From: JANXYY01 sp035530875
GTDB taxonomy: Bacteria; Actinomycetota; Actinomycetes; Nanopelagicales; Nanopelagicaceae
NCBI GenBank assembly: GCA_035530875.1
Contig: DATKUB010000047.1
Span: 1 to 40,071 of the forward strand
DNA: 40,071 nucleotides
Direction of reading: 5' to 3'
Part shown: piece after piece, positions 32,581 to 40,071 of the stretch
Layout of the letters: each line of letters starts with the position of its first letter
Position numbering within the stretch: position 1 is the first letter of the stretch
Made by a program: the position numbers and the translations under genes
The notes under the pieces: generated by a model
Database searches by the model: none
The model's input: the letters and a program-made list of their open reading frames with translations, nothing else
What the model was told of the DNA's origin: nothing

Positions 32581-33918
32581 ATGGACTTTCGATGGAAACT
32601 TGTAGGAGACGGTAAATCCCTGGCGGTTGGTTCGGTCGTTCGTCCCAATGAGAGACTCTCTTACGGACGAATGATTGGTCTCGGCGCGCAGCACGTTATG
32701 GCTATGTTCGGAGCGACATTTGTCTTCCCGCTTATCATGGGGTTGGACCCGAACCTTGCTGTGATGATGTCCGGGATCGCAACGATCCTGTTCCTTCTGA
32801 TCGTTGGGAATCGAGTACCAAGCTATCTGGGTACCTCCGCTTCGTTCGTTGGCGGTGTCGCAGCGATTCGAGCCGGCGGTGGCGACAGTGCTGCGGTGAC
32901 TGGATCAATACTTATTGCTGGTTTATTGCTTGCCCTGGTCGGATTGTTCGTGCACTTCGCCGGCGGCGCTGTAGTCAATAAGGTCCTTCCGCCTGCAGTG
33001 ACCGGATCTGTTGTCATGCTCATTGGGTTCAACCTGGCACCAGTAGCTGCGACCATCTACTGGCCACAGGACCAATGGGTTGCCTTCGTGACTATGGTGG
33101 GCACCCTCGTCATGGCCGTTGCCTTGCGCGGGTTTCTGGCGCGCATCACGATCTTCCTTGGTCTGATCTTTGGCCTCGTTGTCTCGTGGCTTTTCGATCT
33201 GCTCAATCTCAATGGGTATGACCGCATTGCTCCTGGCGGAACGATAATCGATTCGGCGGCGCACCGCGTCGACATGAGCGGAGTTTCAAAGGCCGCTTGG
33301 TTTGGTCTGCCAAATATGCATTCCCCTACTTTTCACGGTTCTTTCATCATTTTGATCATTCCCGCAGTTATCGCTCTGATTGCCGAGAACACTGGCCATG
33401 TTAAGGCGGTGTCCGAGATGACAGGGGATAACTTGGATGATGTTCTGGGTCGGGCCCTCATTGGCGACGGCGTTGGCACCATGGTTGCCTCAGCAGTCGG
33501 AGGTTCGCCAACGACAACCTATGCCGAGAATATTGGCGTCATGGCTGCTACCAGGGTCTACTCAACGCTGGCCTATTACATAGCGGCAATCTTCGCAATT
33601 ATTTTCGGTTTATGTCCGAAATTTGGTGCGATTATCACTGCGGTACCAGGTGGAGTGCTGGGTGGGATCACGGCAATTCTTTACGGCATGATCGGCTTGC
33701 TAGGTGCCAAGATCTGGATCGAAGCCAAGGTCGATTTCTCTAGCCCAGTCAATCTAGTTCCATTAGCTGCCGGCATTATTTTGGCAGTCGGAAACGTAAC
33801 CATGCAGATAACCAAGACCTTCTCGATCGCTGGCATTGCGGCCGGTACCATCGTTGCGGTCCTGGGTTGGCACCTTGCCAACCAGCTTGCACCAGAATCT
33901 ATGAAACAGAAGCACTAA
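32581..33918 (+). CDS. NCS2 nucleobase permease, RutG/UraA (pyrimidine) type
   Basis: A 445-residue inner-membrane proton symporter with about 12-14 transmembrane helices. The start ATG 32581 is set by AGGAGG upstream. It opens with ERLSYGRMIGLGAQHVMAMF and GLDPNLAVMMSGIATILF, very like E. coli RutG. The two substrate-site glutamates of the uracil carriers are present in LIAENTGH and TTTYAENIGVMAATRVYS, where xanthine and urate carriers usually have QNNG/QN. So uracil, thymine or a similar ring is the best guess; RutG itself can also take xanthine weakly. It sits alone between a CRP-like site and a strong terminator, beside pucR and the Mo hydroxylase genes. Confidence 0.9.
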   Translation: MDFRWKLVGDGKSLAVGSVVRPNERLSYGRMIGLGAQHVMAMFGATFVFPLIMGLDPNLAVMMSGIATILFLLIVGNRVPSYLGTSASFVGGVAAIRAGGGDSAAVTGSILIAGLLLALVGLFVHFAGGAVVNKVLPPAVTGSVVMLIGFNLAPVAATIYWPQDQWVAFVTMVGTLVMAVALRGFLARITIFLGLIFGLVVSWLFDLLNLNGYDRIAPGGTIIDSAAHRVDMSGVSKAAWFGLPNMHSPTFHGSFIILIIPAVIALIAENTGHVKAVSEMTGDNLDDVLGRALIGDGVGTMVASAVGGSPTTTYAENIGVMAATRVYSTLAYYIAAIFAIIFGLCPKFGAIITAVPGGVLGGITAILYGMIGLLGAKIWIEAKVDFSSPVNLVPLAAGIILAVGNVTMQITKTFSIAGIAAGTIVAVLGWHLANQLAPESMKQKH

Positions 33919-33930
33919 AGTTAAAAAAAT

Positions 33931-33970
33931 CGGCGGGGGCGCTCCTAATGGAGGGTCCCCGTCGGCTTTT
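33931..33970 (+). terminator. Rho-independent terminator after the permease gene
   Basis: A 15-pair stem (33931-33945 with 33950-33964) has one mismatch and two G-U pairs around the loop TAAT, and is followed by TTTT at 33967-33970. It starts 12 bases after the permease stop. A run of seven A (33923-33929) on the other side would give a U tract on the minus strand, so it could work in both directions. It separates the permease from the coxMSL-type operon. Confidence 0.85.
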
Positions 33971-34041
33971 CACGATACTTTTGCTAGTAATAGGCGGAAG
34001 TTAACAAGACAATTCGACATAGAAGAGGGCAACATTATCCC

Positions 34042-34926
34042 GTGAAGCCTGCACCTTTTGAATATGTTCGTCCCTCATCAAGAAGTGGCGTGTTGGCTGC
34101 GCTATCCGAAGCTGGTGACGAGGCAAAGGTGCTTGCCGGGGGCCAGAGCCTGATTCCGCTCCTTTCCATGCGGCTGGCCAGCCCAAAAGTCCTGGTTGAT
34201 ATCAATCGGGTCCCTGAGTTTTCGACATTGCATATAACTGATAATCAGGTGGTAATCGGTCCTACGGTGCGCCACCAGGAACTTTTTGACTCTGTTGCTG
34301 CAAGGCAGGCAGTTCCACTTCTGGCGCAGGCGCTTTCCTTCGTTGCCCATCCCGTGATTCGAAATCGTGGAACCAGTGTTGGATCGATCGCACACGCCGA
34401 TCCTTCAGGAGAGTTGACTGCTGTACTTGCTCTTCTTGAAGGAGTTGTAACGATCGAGAGTCTTAGAGGATCTCGAGAGGTCACTGGCTCAGACTTTTAT
34501 GTGGGTCCCCTCGAATCGGTCATCATGCCCGGCGAAGTCGCAACTAAGGTGACCTTCGCCAGGCTGCCGGTGAATATGGGGACTTCGTGTGTTGAGGTAG
34601 CCCGAAGGCATGGTGACTACGCCTTGGCTGGTGTCTGTGCTGCTGTGGTATTGGATGAAGAGCGCGCCGTTGACCGAGCGCGGATTTCTCTTTTTTCGAT
34701 CGGGCCAACTCCGATCGTTGTTGATATTAGCCAACTGCTCACCGGTTCTAGGTCCAGCACAGCGACCTTTATTGAAGCTGCCCGATTTATTGCCTCAACT
34801 GTTGAGCCAGAAGGTGATATTCACGCTACGGCCGCGTATCGCAAGAATCTCGTGGAGGTCCTCGCTGCCAAGGCTCTCAAAAGCGCCTACGAGAATGCGT
34901 TAAGCAGAGTGGAGAGCCCAAGATGA
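34042..34926 (+). CDS. Molybdenum hydroxylase FAD subunit (CoxM-type)
   Basis: A 294-residue medium subunit of a xanthine-oxidase-family enzyme. The two FAD-binding motifs are AGGQSLIPLL (32-41) and TSVGSIAHADPSGEL (111-125). The C-terminal domain (about 180-285) is the CO-dehydrogenase-flavoprotein type. It passes electrons from the [2Fe-2S] subunit to an acceptor. The GTG start has AGAGGG about 12 bases upstream. It is the first gene after the terminator, and its stop overlaps coxS (ATGA). Confidence 0.92.
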   Translation: MKPAPFEYVRPSSRSGVLAALSEAGDEAKVLAGGQSLIPLLSMRLASPKVLVDINRVPEFSTLHITDNQVVIGPTVRHQELFDSVAARQAVPLLAQALSFVAHPVIRNRGTSVGSIAHADPSGELTAVLALLEGVVTIESLRGSREVTGSDFYVGPLESVIMPGEVATKVTFARLPVNMGTSCVEVARRHGDYALAGVCAAVVLDEERAVDRARISLFSIGPTPIVVDISQLLTGSRSSTATFIEAARFIASTVEPEGDIHATAAYRKNLVEVLAAKALKSAYENALSRVESPR

Positions 34927-35438
34927 GCGAGTCACTATTTGAAGTGCAGGTCATGGTCAATGGTCTGCTTCGATCCGGTCAAGTCCCGGCACGAAGGTTG
35001 CTGTCTGACTTTCTTCGACACGATCTTGAACTAACAGGCACGCACGTCGGTTGCGAGCATGGAGTCTGCGGGGCTTGCACCATCTTGCTAAACGGAAAGG
35101 CGGTTCGATCCTGTCTTCTCTTTGCAGTCAGCGTAGATGGTCAAGAGATTGTGACCGTTGAGGGTCTGGTTAATCAGGATGGTTCGCTGGGCTCGGTACA
35201 ACAAGCGTTTCAAGACAGCCATGGACTCCAGTGTGGATTCTGCACTCCTGGCTTCATCACCACGATCAGCGCCTTCCTTGATGAAAATCCAGATCCCACA
35301 GTGGATGAGGCGCGCGAAGCAATTGCGGGCAATCTCTGTCGCTGCACGGGGTATCAGAACATCATAAAGAGCGTCATGAGAGCTGCCGAGATTCGAAGAG
35401 CTACAGATTTTTCTGGATCAGGGATCGTGACGGCATGA
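34923..35438 (+). CDS. Molybdenum hydroxylase [2Fe-2S] subunit (CoxS-type)
   Basis: A 171-residue small subunit carrying two iron-sulphur clusters. The plant-ferredoxin-type cluster is bound by C44, C49, C52 and C64 (GCEHGVCGACTILLNG). The second, helical-domain cluster is bound by C104, C107, C139 and C141 (QCGFCTPGF and NLCRCTGYQNI). All eight cysteines are in place, so the electron chain looks functional. ATGA overlaps couple it to the FAD and Mo subunits. Confidence 0.95.
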   Translation: MSESLFEVQVMVNGLLRSGQVPARRLLSDFLRHDLELTGTHVGCEHGVCGACTILLNGKAVRSCLLFAVSVDGQEIVTVEGLVNQDGSLGSVQQAFQDSHGLQCGFCTPGFITTISAFLDENPDPTVDEAREAIAGNLCRCTGYQNIIKSVMRAAEIRRATDFSGSGIVTA

Positions 35439-37846
35439 CTACTCGCACCTTCGGGGAGCCGGTACTTAGGCGAGAAGATCCGCGTCTGGTCGTGGGGAAA
35501 GGTCGTTATTTAGACGACTTGGGTCACGGTTCCTACGAGGCGGCTTTTCTGCGAAGTCCGCATGCAAGCGCCCGTATCGTGGATATCGATGTGTCGGCGG
35601 CGATCGGTATGCCGGGCCTGATTGGCATCTATACCTACGACGACCTTGACGGTCGAGTCGCTGAGCCACTCCCGTTGCTGATCCCACACCCAAATCTCAC
35701 CGGAGGACGGACCGGATATCCGCTGGCTAAAGAATTCGTACGGCATGTCGGCGAATCAATTGTCATGGTTGTTGCCGAAAACAGATACTTAGCTGAAGAT
35801 GCAGTAGGCATGATTGAGGTCTTGTACGAACCACTGCCGCCAGTGGTAGGCATAGCAGCAGCTCTCGCCGGAGATCGCCTAGTTCATGCTGATGTACCCG
35901 AGAATATCGCCGCGCACATGGTTCAAGAGGTTGGGGATGCACGAGCGGCAATTGCGAGTTCAAAAAATCAATTATCGCTTGATCTGCATATTGAGCGCAG
36001 CGCAAGCACTCCGCTTGAAGGCAAGGGCGTCTACGCTATTTGGGATTCGGATTCTGGTGAGATGCGGCTTTGGTCTTCTACTCAAACTTCGACCGGAGTG
36101 CGAGCTGCCGTGGCCGCGAAGTTGGATCTTCCGTTACAAAAGGTCGAGTGCACTGCCCCTGATGTAGGTGGCGGATTCGGCGTCAAGATTGTGCATCCAT
36201 GGCCCGAAGAGATTCTTATTCCGTGGGCTGCAAGATTATTAAATCATCCCGTGAAATGGACTGAGGATCGGCGAGAGCATTTCATCTCCAGCGCTCATGA
36301 GCGAACCCAGTTGCACCATGTCGAGGTTGGCTTTGACGACTCGGGCCGGATTCTTGGTCTCGATGTATCTTTTTCCCACGATAATGGCGCGTACACAAAT
36401 TACGGCATCATCGTTCCGATCATCACTTCGACTCAACTTCTTGGGCCTTACAAGCCGGTCACCTATCGCGTCGAATTCAAATCGTTGTATACCAACACAG
36501 TGTTGGTCACGCCGTATCGCGGCGCGGGCCGACCTCAAGGCGTTTTCGCCATGGAGCGGACGATGGATGCCATCGCCGATTTTCTTGGGATAACTCGTGA
36601 CAAAGTGCGTTCGACTAACTTCATTCGTCCAGAGGACATGCCCTACGACCACCAATTGATTTTCCAGGACGGGCGTCCACTGATCTATGACTCGGGAGAT
36701 TATCCAGCGTCCCTCGAGATGCTTAAGCAGATGATCGATTGGGATGGCTTCAAAGAGTTCCAACATGAGGCACGAAAGTCCGGCAGGCAGGTCGGAATCG
36801 GAATAGCGTGTTACGTGGAGGGTACCGGTGTCGGTCCTTATGAAGGCGGGTTCGTCCAGGTTGAAACAAGTGGCCGAGTAAATGTCTCAACCGGCCTAAC
36901 AAGCCAGGGACAAGGCCACCAGACCGCATTTGCACAGATCGTCGCAGAAGAACTCGGAGTCCCGATTGAGGATGTCTTTGTGACCACTGGCGACACCCGA
37001 AGGTTTGCCTACGCTGTTGGAACCTTTGCCTCGAGAGCTGCCGTTATGAGTGGCAATGCAATCGCTCTTGCGGCTCGAAATGTTCGATCCAAAGCCCTTC
37101 GAATCGCGGGCGACGCCCTTGAATGCGATCCGCGTGACTTGGAGATTATTGACGGTTCGATTCAGGTGAAAGGCGACCCTACTCACTCAATACAACTCAA
37201 GACAATTGCGGTCCTTTCGAATCCGCTTAGATATGCCTTTGACGAATCTACGAAGGCGGCGACTCAATTCGCAACCGGAGATACTTCTAAACCACCTATT
37301 CCAGACGGCGAGGAACCCGGACTTGAGTCGAGAGATTACTTCTCTCCGATGCAATCTACTTTTGCGAGCGGAATGCATGCCGCGATCGTCGAAACCGATC
37401 CAGATACTGCAGAGATCAAGATTCTTAAATATGTCGTGGTCCATGACTGTGGGCGTCTGATAAACCCGATGATTGTCGAGGGGCAAATTCACGGGGGAGT
37501 TGCTCAAGGGGTTGGGGGAGCCCTATATGAGCGAATGGAATACGACGAAGGTGGGCAGTTACTTAATGCTTCTTTCATGGATTTTTTAATGCCTTATGCC
37601 ACAGAAGTGCCATTTATTGAGACCGGGCATCTGGAAACTCTCTCGCCTCTTAATCCGTTGGGAATTAAGGGAGCTGGCGAGGCGGGCGTAATTCCTGGTT
37701 CCGCTCTTATCGCTTCCGCAATCGAAGATGCTGAAGGGTTTCAAATCAGGAAGATGCCGATCTCGCCAAGCGAATTGTGGCAACTCCGTATTGATCATCA
37801 GAGCGGCCTAATCCCGTCTTTAAAAGCTAAGGAGATACAGGTATGA
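35435..37846 (+). CDS. Molybdenum hydroxylase large subunit (CoxL form II-type)
   Basis: An 803-residue Mo-binding subunit. N-terminal GEPVLRREDPRLVVGKGRYLDD, the Mo-cofactor segments DVGGGFGVKI and TSQGQGHQTAFAQIV, and the catalytic base E749 in KGAGEAGVIPGSA are all present. The active-site loop reads PYRGAGR (P360-R366). This is form II; true CO dehydrogenase (form I) has AYxCSFR with the Cu-binding Cys, which is missing here. So this is not expected to oxidise CO but rather an organic ring or aldehyde. The substrate is unknown; the neighbours suggest a nucleobase or cyclic ureide. Coupled by ATGA to coxS and coxG. Confidence 0.9.
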   Translation: MTTRTFGEPVLRREDPRLVVGKGRYLDDLGHGSYEAAFLRSPHASARIVDIDVSAAIGMPGLIGIYTYDDLDGRVAEPLPLLIPHPNLTGGRTGYPLAKEFVRHVGESIVMVVAENRYLAEDAVGMIEVLYEPLPPVVGIAAALAGDRLVHADVPENIAAHMVQEVGDARAAIASSKNQLSLDLHIERSASTPLEGKGVYAIWDSDSGEMRLWSSTQTSTGVRAAVAAKLDLPLQKVECTAPDVGGGFGVKIVHPWPEEILIPWAARLLNHPVKWTEDRREHFISSAHERTQLHHVEVGFDDSGRILGLDVSFSHDNGAYTNYGIIVPIITSTQLLGPYKPVTYRVEFKSLYTNTVLVTPYRGAGRPQGVFAMERTMDAIADFLGITRDKVRSTNFIRPEDMPYDHQLIFQDGRPLIYDSGDYPASLEMLKQMIDWDGFKEFQHEARKSGRQVGIGIACYVEGTGVGPYEGGFVQVETSGRVNVSTGLTSQGQGHQTAFAQIVAEELGVPIEDVFVTTGDTRRFAYAVGTFASRAAVMSGNAIALAARNVRSKALRIAGDALECDPRDLEIIDGSIQVKGDPTHSIQLKTIAVLSNPLRYAFDESTKAATQFATGDTSKPPIPDGEEPGLESRDYFSPMQSTFASGMHAAIVETDPDTAEIKILKYVVVHDCGRLINPMIVEGQIHGGVAQGVGGALYERMEYDEGGQLLNASFMDFLMPYATEVPFIETGHLETLSPLNPLGIKGAGEAGVIPGSALIASAIEDAEGFQIRKMPISPSELWQLRIDHQSGLIPSLKAKEIQV

Positions 37847-38466
37847 AGATTGCCGGAACTGCAAGCATCGGACAGCCTCCAGAGCGAGTATTCGCTGCCT
37901 TAACCGACCCGGCGGTTCTTGCGCGAACTCTGCCCGGCTGTCTATCGCTACAACAGATCGGCCCTGACGCTTACAAAATGGTGATTACTGCGGGTGTGGC
38001 CTCAATCAAGGGTAGTTACCTTGGTCAGGTTGAAATCAGCAATCGAGTTGAACCGAGTAGTTTCACCATGCGAGCCGCCGGAAGTGGAGCTCCGGGCACC
38101 ATCCAAGCCGAAATACAGATCAAGCTTGTTTCCGATGGTGAAGGCACCTTGCTTTCCTATGACGCAGATGCCGCTGTGGGCGGCGTTATCGCCGGTGTCG
38201 GACAGCGTGTTTTATCAGGAGTTGCAAAGAAGACGGCTGGTGAATTCTTTAAGGCAATGGATAGATACTTATCTGGAGATTTTACAAGTGCGAGTCCAAT
38301 TGCCGATTCTGCGATTTCTGCAGGGCCTTCCATGCAACATCTTTCAACTCCCGCTCCCAGTCAACGATTATCGAGCGTTCAACAGAATGGCAGTTATTTT
38401 TCATTGATCTCCGGCGCTGGAATTGCTCTCGTCGGGGTAATAGTGGGATGGCTTATCTCCCGATGA
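37843..38466 (+). CDS. CoxG-like SRPBCC protein with C-terminal membrane anchor
   Basis: A 207-residue protein. Residues 1-145 form the CoxG/START-like domain (GTASIGQPPERVFAALTDPAVLARTLPGC), then a Ser/Pro-rich linker (about 148-183) and a C-terminal helix (SLISGAGIALVGVIVGWLISR-type, 186-206). CoxG anchors CO dehydrogenase-type hydroxylases to the membrane and is thought to carry electrons or quinone to the respiratory chain. Its ATGA overlap with the large-subunit gene indicates it is part of the enzyme unit. Confidence 0.87.
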   Translation: MKIAGTASIGQPPERVFAALTDPAVLARTLPGCLSLQQIGPDAYKMVITAGVASIKGSYLGQVEISNRVEPSSFTMRAAGSGAPGTIQAEIQIKLVSDGEGTLLSYDADAAVGGVIAGVGQRVLSGVAKKTAGEFFKAMDRYLSGDFTSASPIADSAISAGPSMQHLSTPAPSQRLSSVQQNGSYFSLISGAGIALVGVIVGWLISR

Positions 38467-38491
38467 AGATCTGCCACGGAAAGGCTTAGAT

Positions 38492-39397
38492 ATGAGAGCC
38501 TTCACTGCAGCTGCAATCCAAATTTCACCCGTTCCAGGGCCGTTGAGCGCCGAAAGCATTGAGGCCAACATTGCCAAAGCGCTGGAATATGTCCAGCGAT
38601 GCGCCGTTGCTACGGGCGCTGAGTTAGTCGTCTTGCCCGAGACTGTTACCACAGGGTTTACGCCCGGGGTTTCACCAGAAAAATTATGGGATTTAATCGA
38701 CGTCATTCCAGGGAGTATCACTCAGCCGTTCTGTGATCTAGCCAAGAAACTTGAAATTCACTTAGTCCACGCAACCTATGAACGGGGCGAAACCAGAGGT
38801 GAAGTCTTCAATTCCTCGATTCTTATTGGTCCAAGCGGAAATGTTCTAGGGCGCTATCGAAAGACCCACCCTTTCTGCACCGAAAATATTTCAAGTGGCG
38901 GTTGGGTCACCCCGGGAGATGAGGTGGCGGTGATCGAAACTGATCTGGGGAAAATCGGAATGATCATCTGCTTCGACGGAGACTTCCCTGAGTTATCACG
39001 CATTCAGGCACTTTTGGGCGCCGAGATACTTATACGCCCGTCTGCCTTGTTGAGATCGGCCGATATTTGGGAACTCACCAATCGCGCTCGTGCATATGAC
39101 AATCATGTCTATGTTATTGGCGCAAACGCTGTGGGAATTGATCCAGCTGGTGTCCTATATTTCGGTAACTCAATGATCGTAACCCCAACGGCCGAAGTCA
39201 TCGCGCGCGCGGCCACTCACGAAGGGTGGATCAGCGCACGCTTGGATCCAGAAACTGCAATGTCGAGTCTTACCCCAGGCTCTAACATCGCTCAGTCCTT
39301 TGATCATCTTGCAGATCGAAATTTGGCGTTGCTGAAGAACTATTCTGACGTGCTCCAGAGCAAGGGTGCGACATCATTTAAATACTCAAGACCATAG
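38492..39397 (+). CDS. Nitrilase-superfamily carbon-nitrogen hydrolase
   Basis: A 301-residue amidase. The catalytic triad is complete: E50 in VVLPETVTTGF, K124 in GRYRKTHPF and C160 in MIICFDGDFPE. Members hydrolyse amides, ureides or nitriles (for example beta-ureidopropionase, formamidase, omega-amidase). I cannot name the substrate from sequence. It follows coxG by 25 bases with a GGAAAGG ribosome binding site, so it is probably the last gene of the Mo hydroxylase operon. Oxamate, a carbamoyl acid or a ring-opened ureide are candidate substrates. Its stop is 4 bases from the convergent serB stop, with no terminator between. Confidence 0.87.
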   Translation: MRAFTAAAIQISPVPGPLSAESIEANIAKALEYVQRCAVATGAELVVLPETVTTGFTPGVSPEKLWDLIDVIPGSITQPFCDLAKKLEIHLVHATYERGETRGEVFNSSILIGPSGNVLGRYRKTHPFCTENISSGGWVTPGDEVAVIETDLGKIGMIICFDGDFPELSRIQALLGAEILIRPSALLRSADIWELTNRARAYDNHVYVIGANAVGIDPAGVLYFGNSMIVTPTAEVIARAATHEGWISARLDPETAMSSLTPGSNIAQSFDHLADRNLALLKNYSDVLQSKGATSFKYSRP

Positions 39398-39401
39398 GGA
39401 C

Positions 39402-40070
39402 TTATTCGTCTTCAAGATCGGCAGATTCGACCTCTTCTCGGGTAATTCCCAGTAGGTACAGGACTCCATCGAGAAATGGAGCGCTCACCGAAGTATCCGC
39501 TGCATCTTTCACAATTTGTTTCGCATTAAAGGCAACACCAAGTCCTGCGGCGGCGAGCATGTCTAAATCATTTGCTCCATCGCCGATTGCAACTGTTTGT
39601 GAAAGCCGTACGCCCGCCTTGAGGGCAAAGGCTTCAAGGGCTCGAGCTTTGCCAGCTCGATCCATGATGGGTGGGATCAGGCGCCCTGTTAGTCGTGAAT
39701 CGACTATTTCAAGTCGATTTGCTGCCACGTAATCGATACCCAATTCTGCTGCAAGCGAGTCAATAACTTCGTGGAAGCCGCCCGAAACCAGGCCAATCCG
39801 GTGGTCCAGCCTTTTCAGCGTGCGGATTAAAGTCCGCGCCCCCGGCGTGAGTTGAATTTTCTCCTTGGCTCGCTGGATTGCCTCAATGGGTAAATTTTCG
39901 AGCAAGGAGACTCGCATCGTTAGCGACTGCGCAAAATCTATTTCACCGCGCATGGCCTCGTCTGTGATCTTGCTCACCTGTTCCATGACTCCAGCCTCTT
40001 CGGCGAGCAATTCGATGACCTCATTTTGGATGAGAGTCGAATCGACATCCATCACTACAAGTTTCTTGCC
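39402..40070 (-). CDS. serB: Phosphoserine phosphatase SerB, catalytic domain (5' end outside window)
   Basis: The minus-strand frame is open to the window edge and reads GKKLVVMDVDSTLIQNEVIE, so the apparent GTG/ATG near 40050 is internal. HAD motif I is DVDST, motif II SGGFHEVIDSLA, motif III/IV GDGANDLDMLAAAGLGVAF. It makes serine from phosphoserine. The N-terminal ACT-type region usual in Actinobacteria lies beyond the window. The gene has no evident link with the catabolic block. Confidence 0.95.
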   Translation of the reverse strand, partial: GKKLVVMDVDSTLIQNEVIELLAEEAGVMEQVSKITDEAMRGEIDFAQSLTMRVSLLENLPIEAIQRAKEKIQLTPGARTLIRTLKRLDHRIGLVSGGFHEVIDSLAAELGIDYVAANRLEIVDSRLTGRLIPPIMDRAGKARALEAFALKAGVRLSQTVAIGDGANDLDMLAAAGLGVAFNAKQIVKDAADTSVSAPFLDGVLYLLGITREEVESADLEDE

Positions 40071-40071
40071 T

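Noticed and set aside
34042..38466. Aerobic carbon monoxide dehydrogenase operon
   Set aside because: The large subunit lacks the AYxCSFR copper-cysteine loop and has PYRGAGR, so CO oxidation is not supported despite cox-type gene order.
24432..39397. Recent horizontal transfer or mobile island
   Set aside because: No integrase, insertion sequence, attachment repeats or obvious change in base composition was seen at either edge.

Overview
This 40 kb window comes from an actinobacterial chromosome of moderate G+C (about 50-55% by eye). Evidence for the phylum is the gene order aroB-aroQ-efp-nusB-bldD / pyrR-pyrB-pyrC-carA-carB-pyrK-pyrD-pyrF-mihF-gmk-rpoZ-coaBC-metK-priA-def-fmt-rsmB-rpe-hisE-hisG, the actinobacterial integration host factor (mIHF), a BldD regulator, a helicase-dead PriA, many GTG/TTG starts and probable leaderless starts. 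Genes are tightly packed with ATGA/TTGA stop-start overlaps, which suggests a small streamlined genome, perhaps a freshwater Nanopelagicales-like lineage. The lineage is inference; the phylum is well supported. No rRNA, tRNA, CRISPR array or insertion sequence was seen.

Region 1 (1-24.4 kb) is housekeeping. It holds the end of the shikimate genes, efp and nusB, and a bldD gene divergent from a nine-gene de novo UMP operon (pyrR, pyrB, pyrC, carA, carB, pyrK, pyrD, pyrF, then mihF). That operon uses an NAD-linked PyrK/PyrD (class 1B) dihydroorotate dehydrogenase. A likely PyrR-binding hairpin sits just before the pyrR ribosome binding site. Next come gmk, rpoZ, coaBC and metK, a 370-base gap with a decayed toxin-antitoxin remnant, then priA, def, fmt, rsmB, rpe, a pnuC-type transporter, hisE, hisG and a small PH-domain membrane protein.

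Region 2 (24.4-39.4 kb) is an accessory catabolic block. It starts with a MoxR ATPase, a VWA protein and a MobA/MocA-like nucleotidyltransferase, which look like maturation factors for a molybdenum hydroxylase. A convergent operon encodes the three subunits of an oxamic-transcarbamylase-type complex (DUF2877, FdrA, DUF1116). A PucR-family regulator is divergent from it. An NCS2 permease of the RutG/UraA (pyrimidine) type follows, with a CRP/FNR-like palindrome upstream and a strong terminator downstream. Last is a translationally coupled coxMSL-type molybdenum hydroxylase (form II active-site loop) with a membrane-anchored CoxG and a nitrilase-superfamily amidase.

My reading is that Region 2 imports a nucleobase or related cyclic ureide, hydroxylates it with the Mo enzyme, and phosphorolyses a carbamoylated product to carbamoyl phosphate, which could yield ATP or feed pyrimidine synthesis. 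The ring-opening hydrolase and a carbamate kinase are not in this window, so substrate and pathway are unproven. The window ends in a partial serB on the minus strand.
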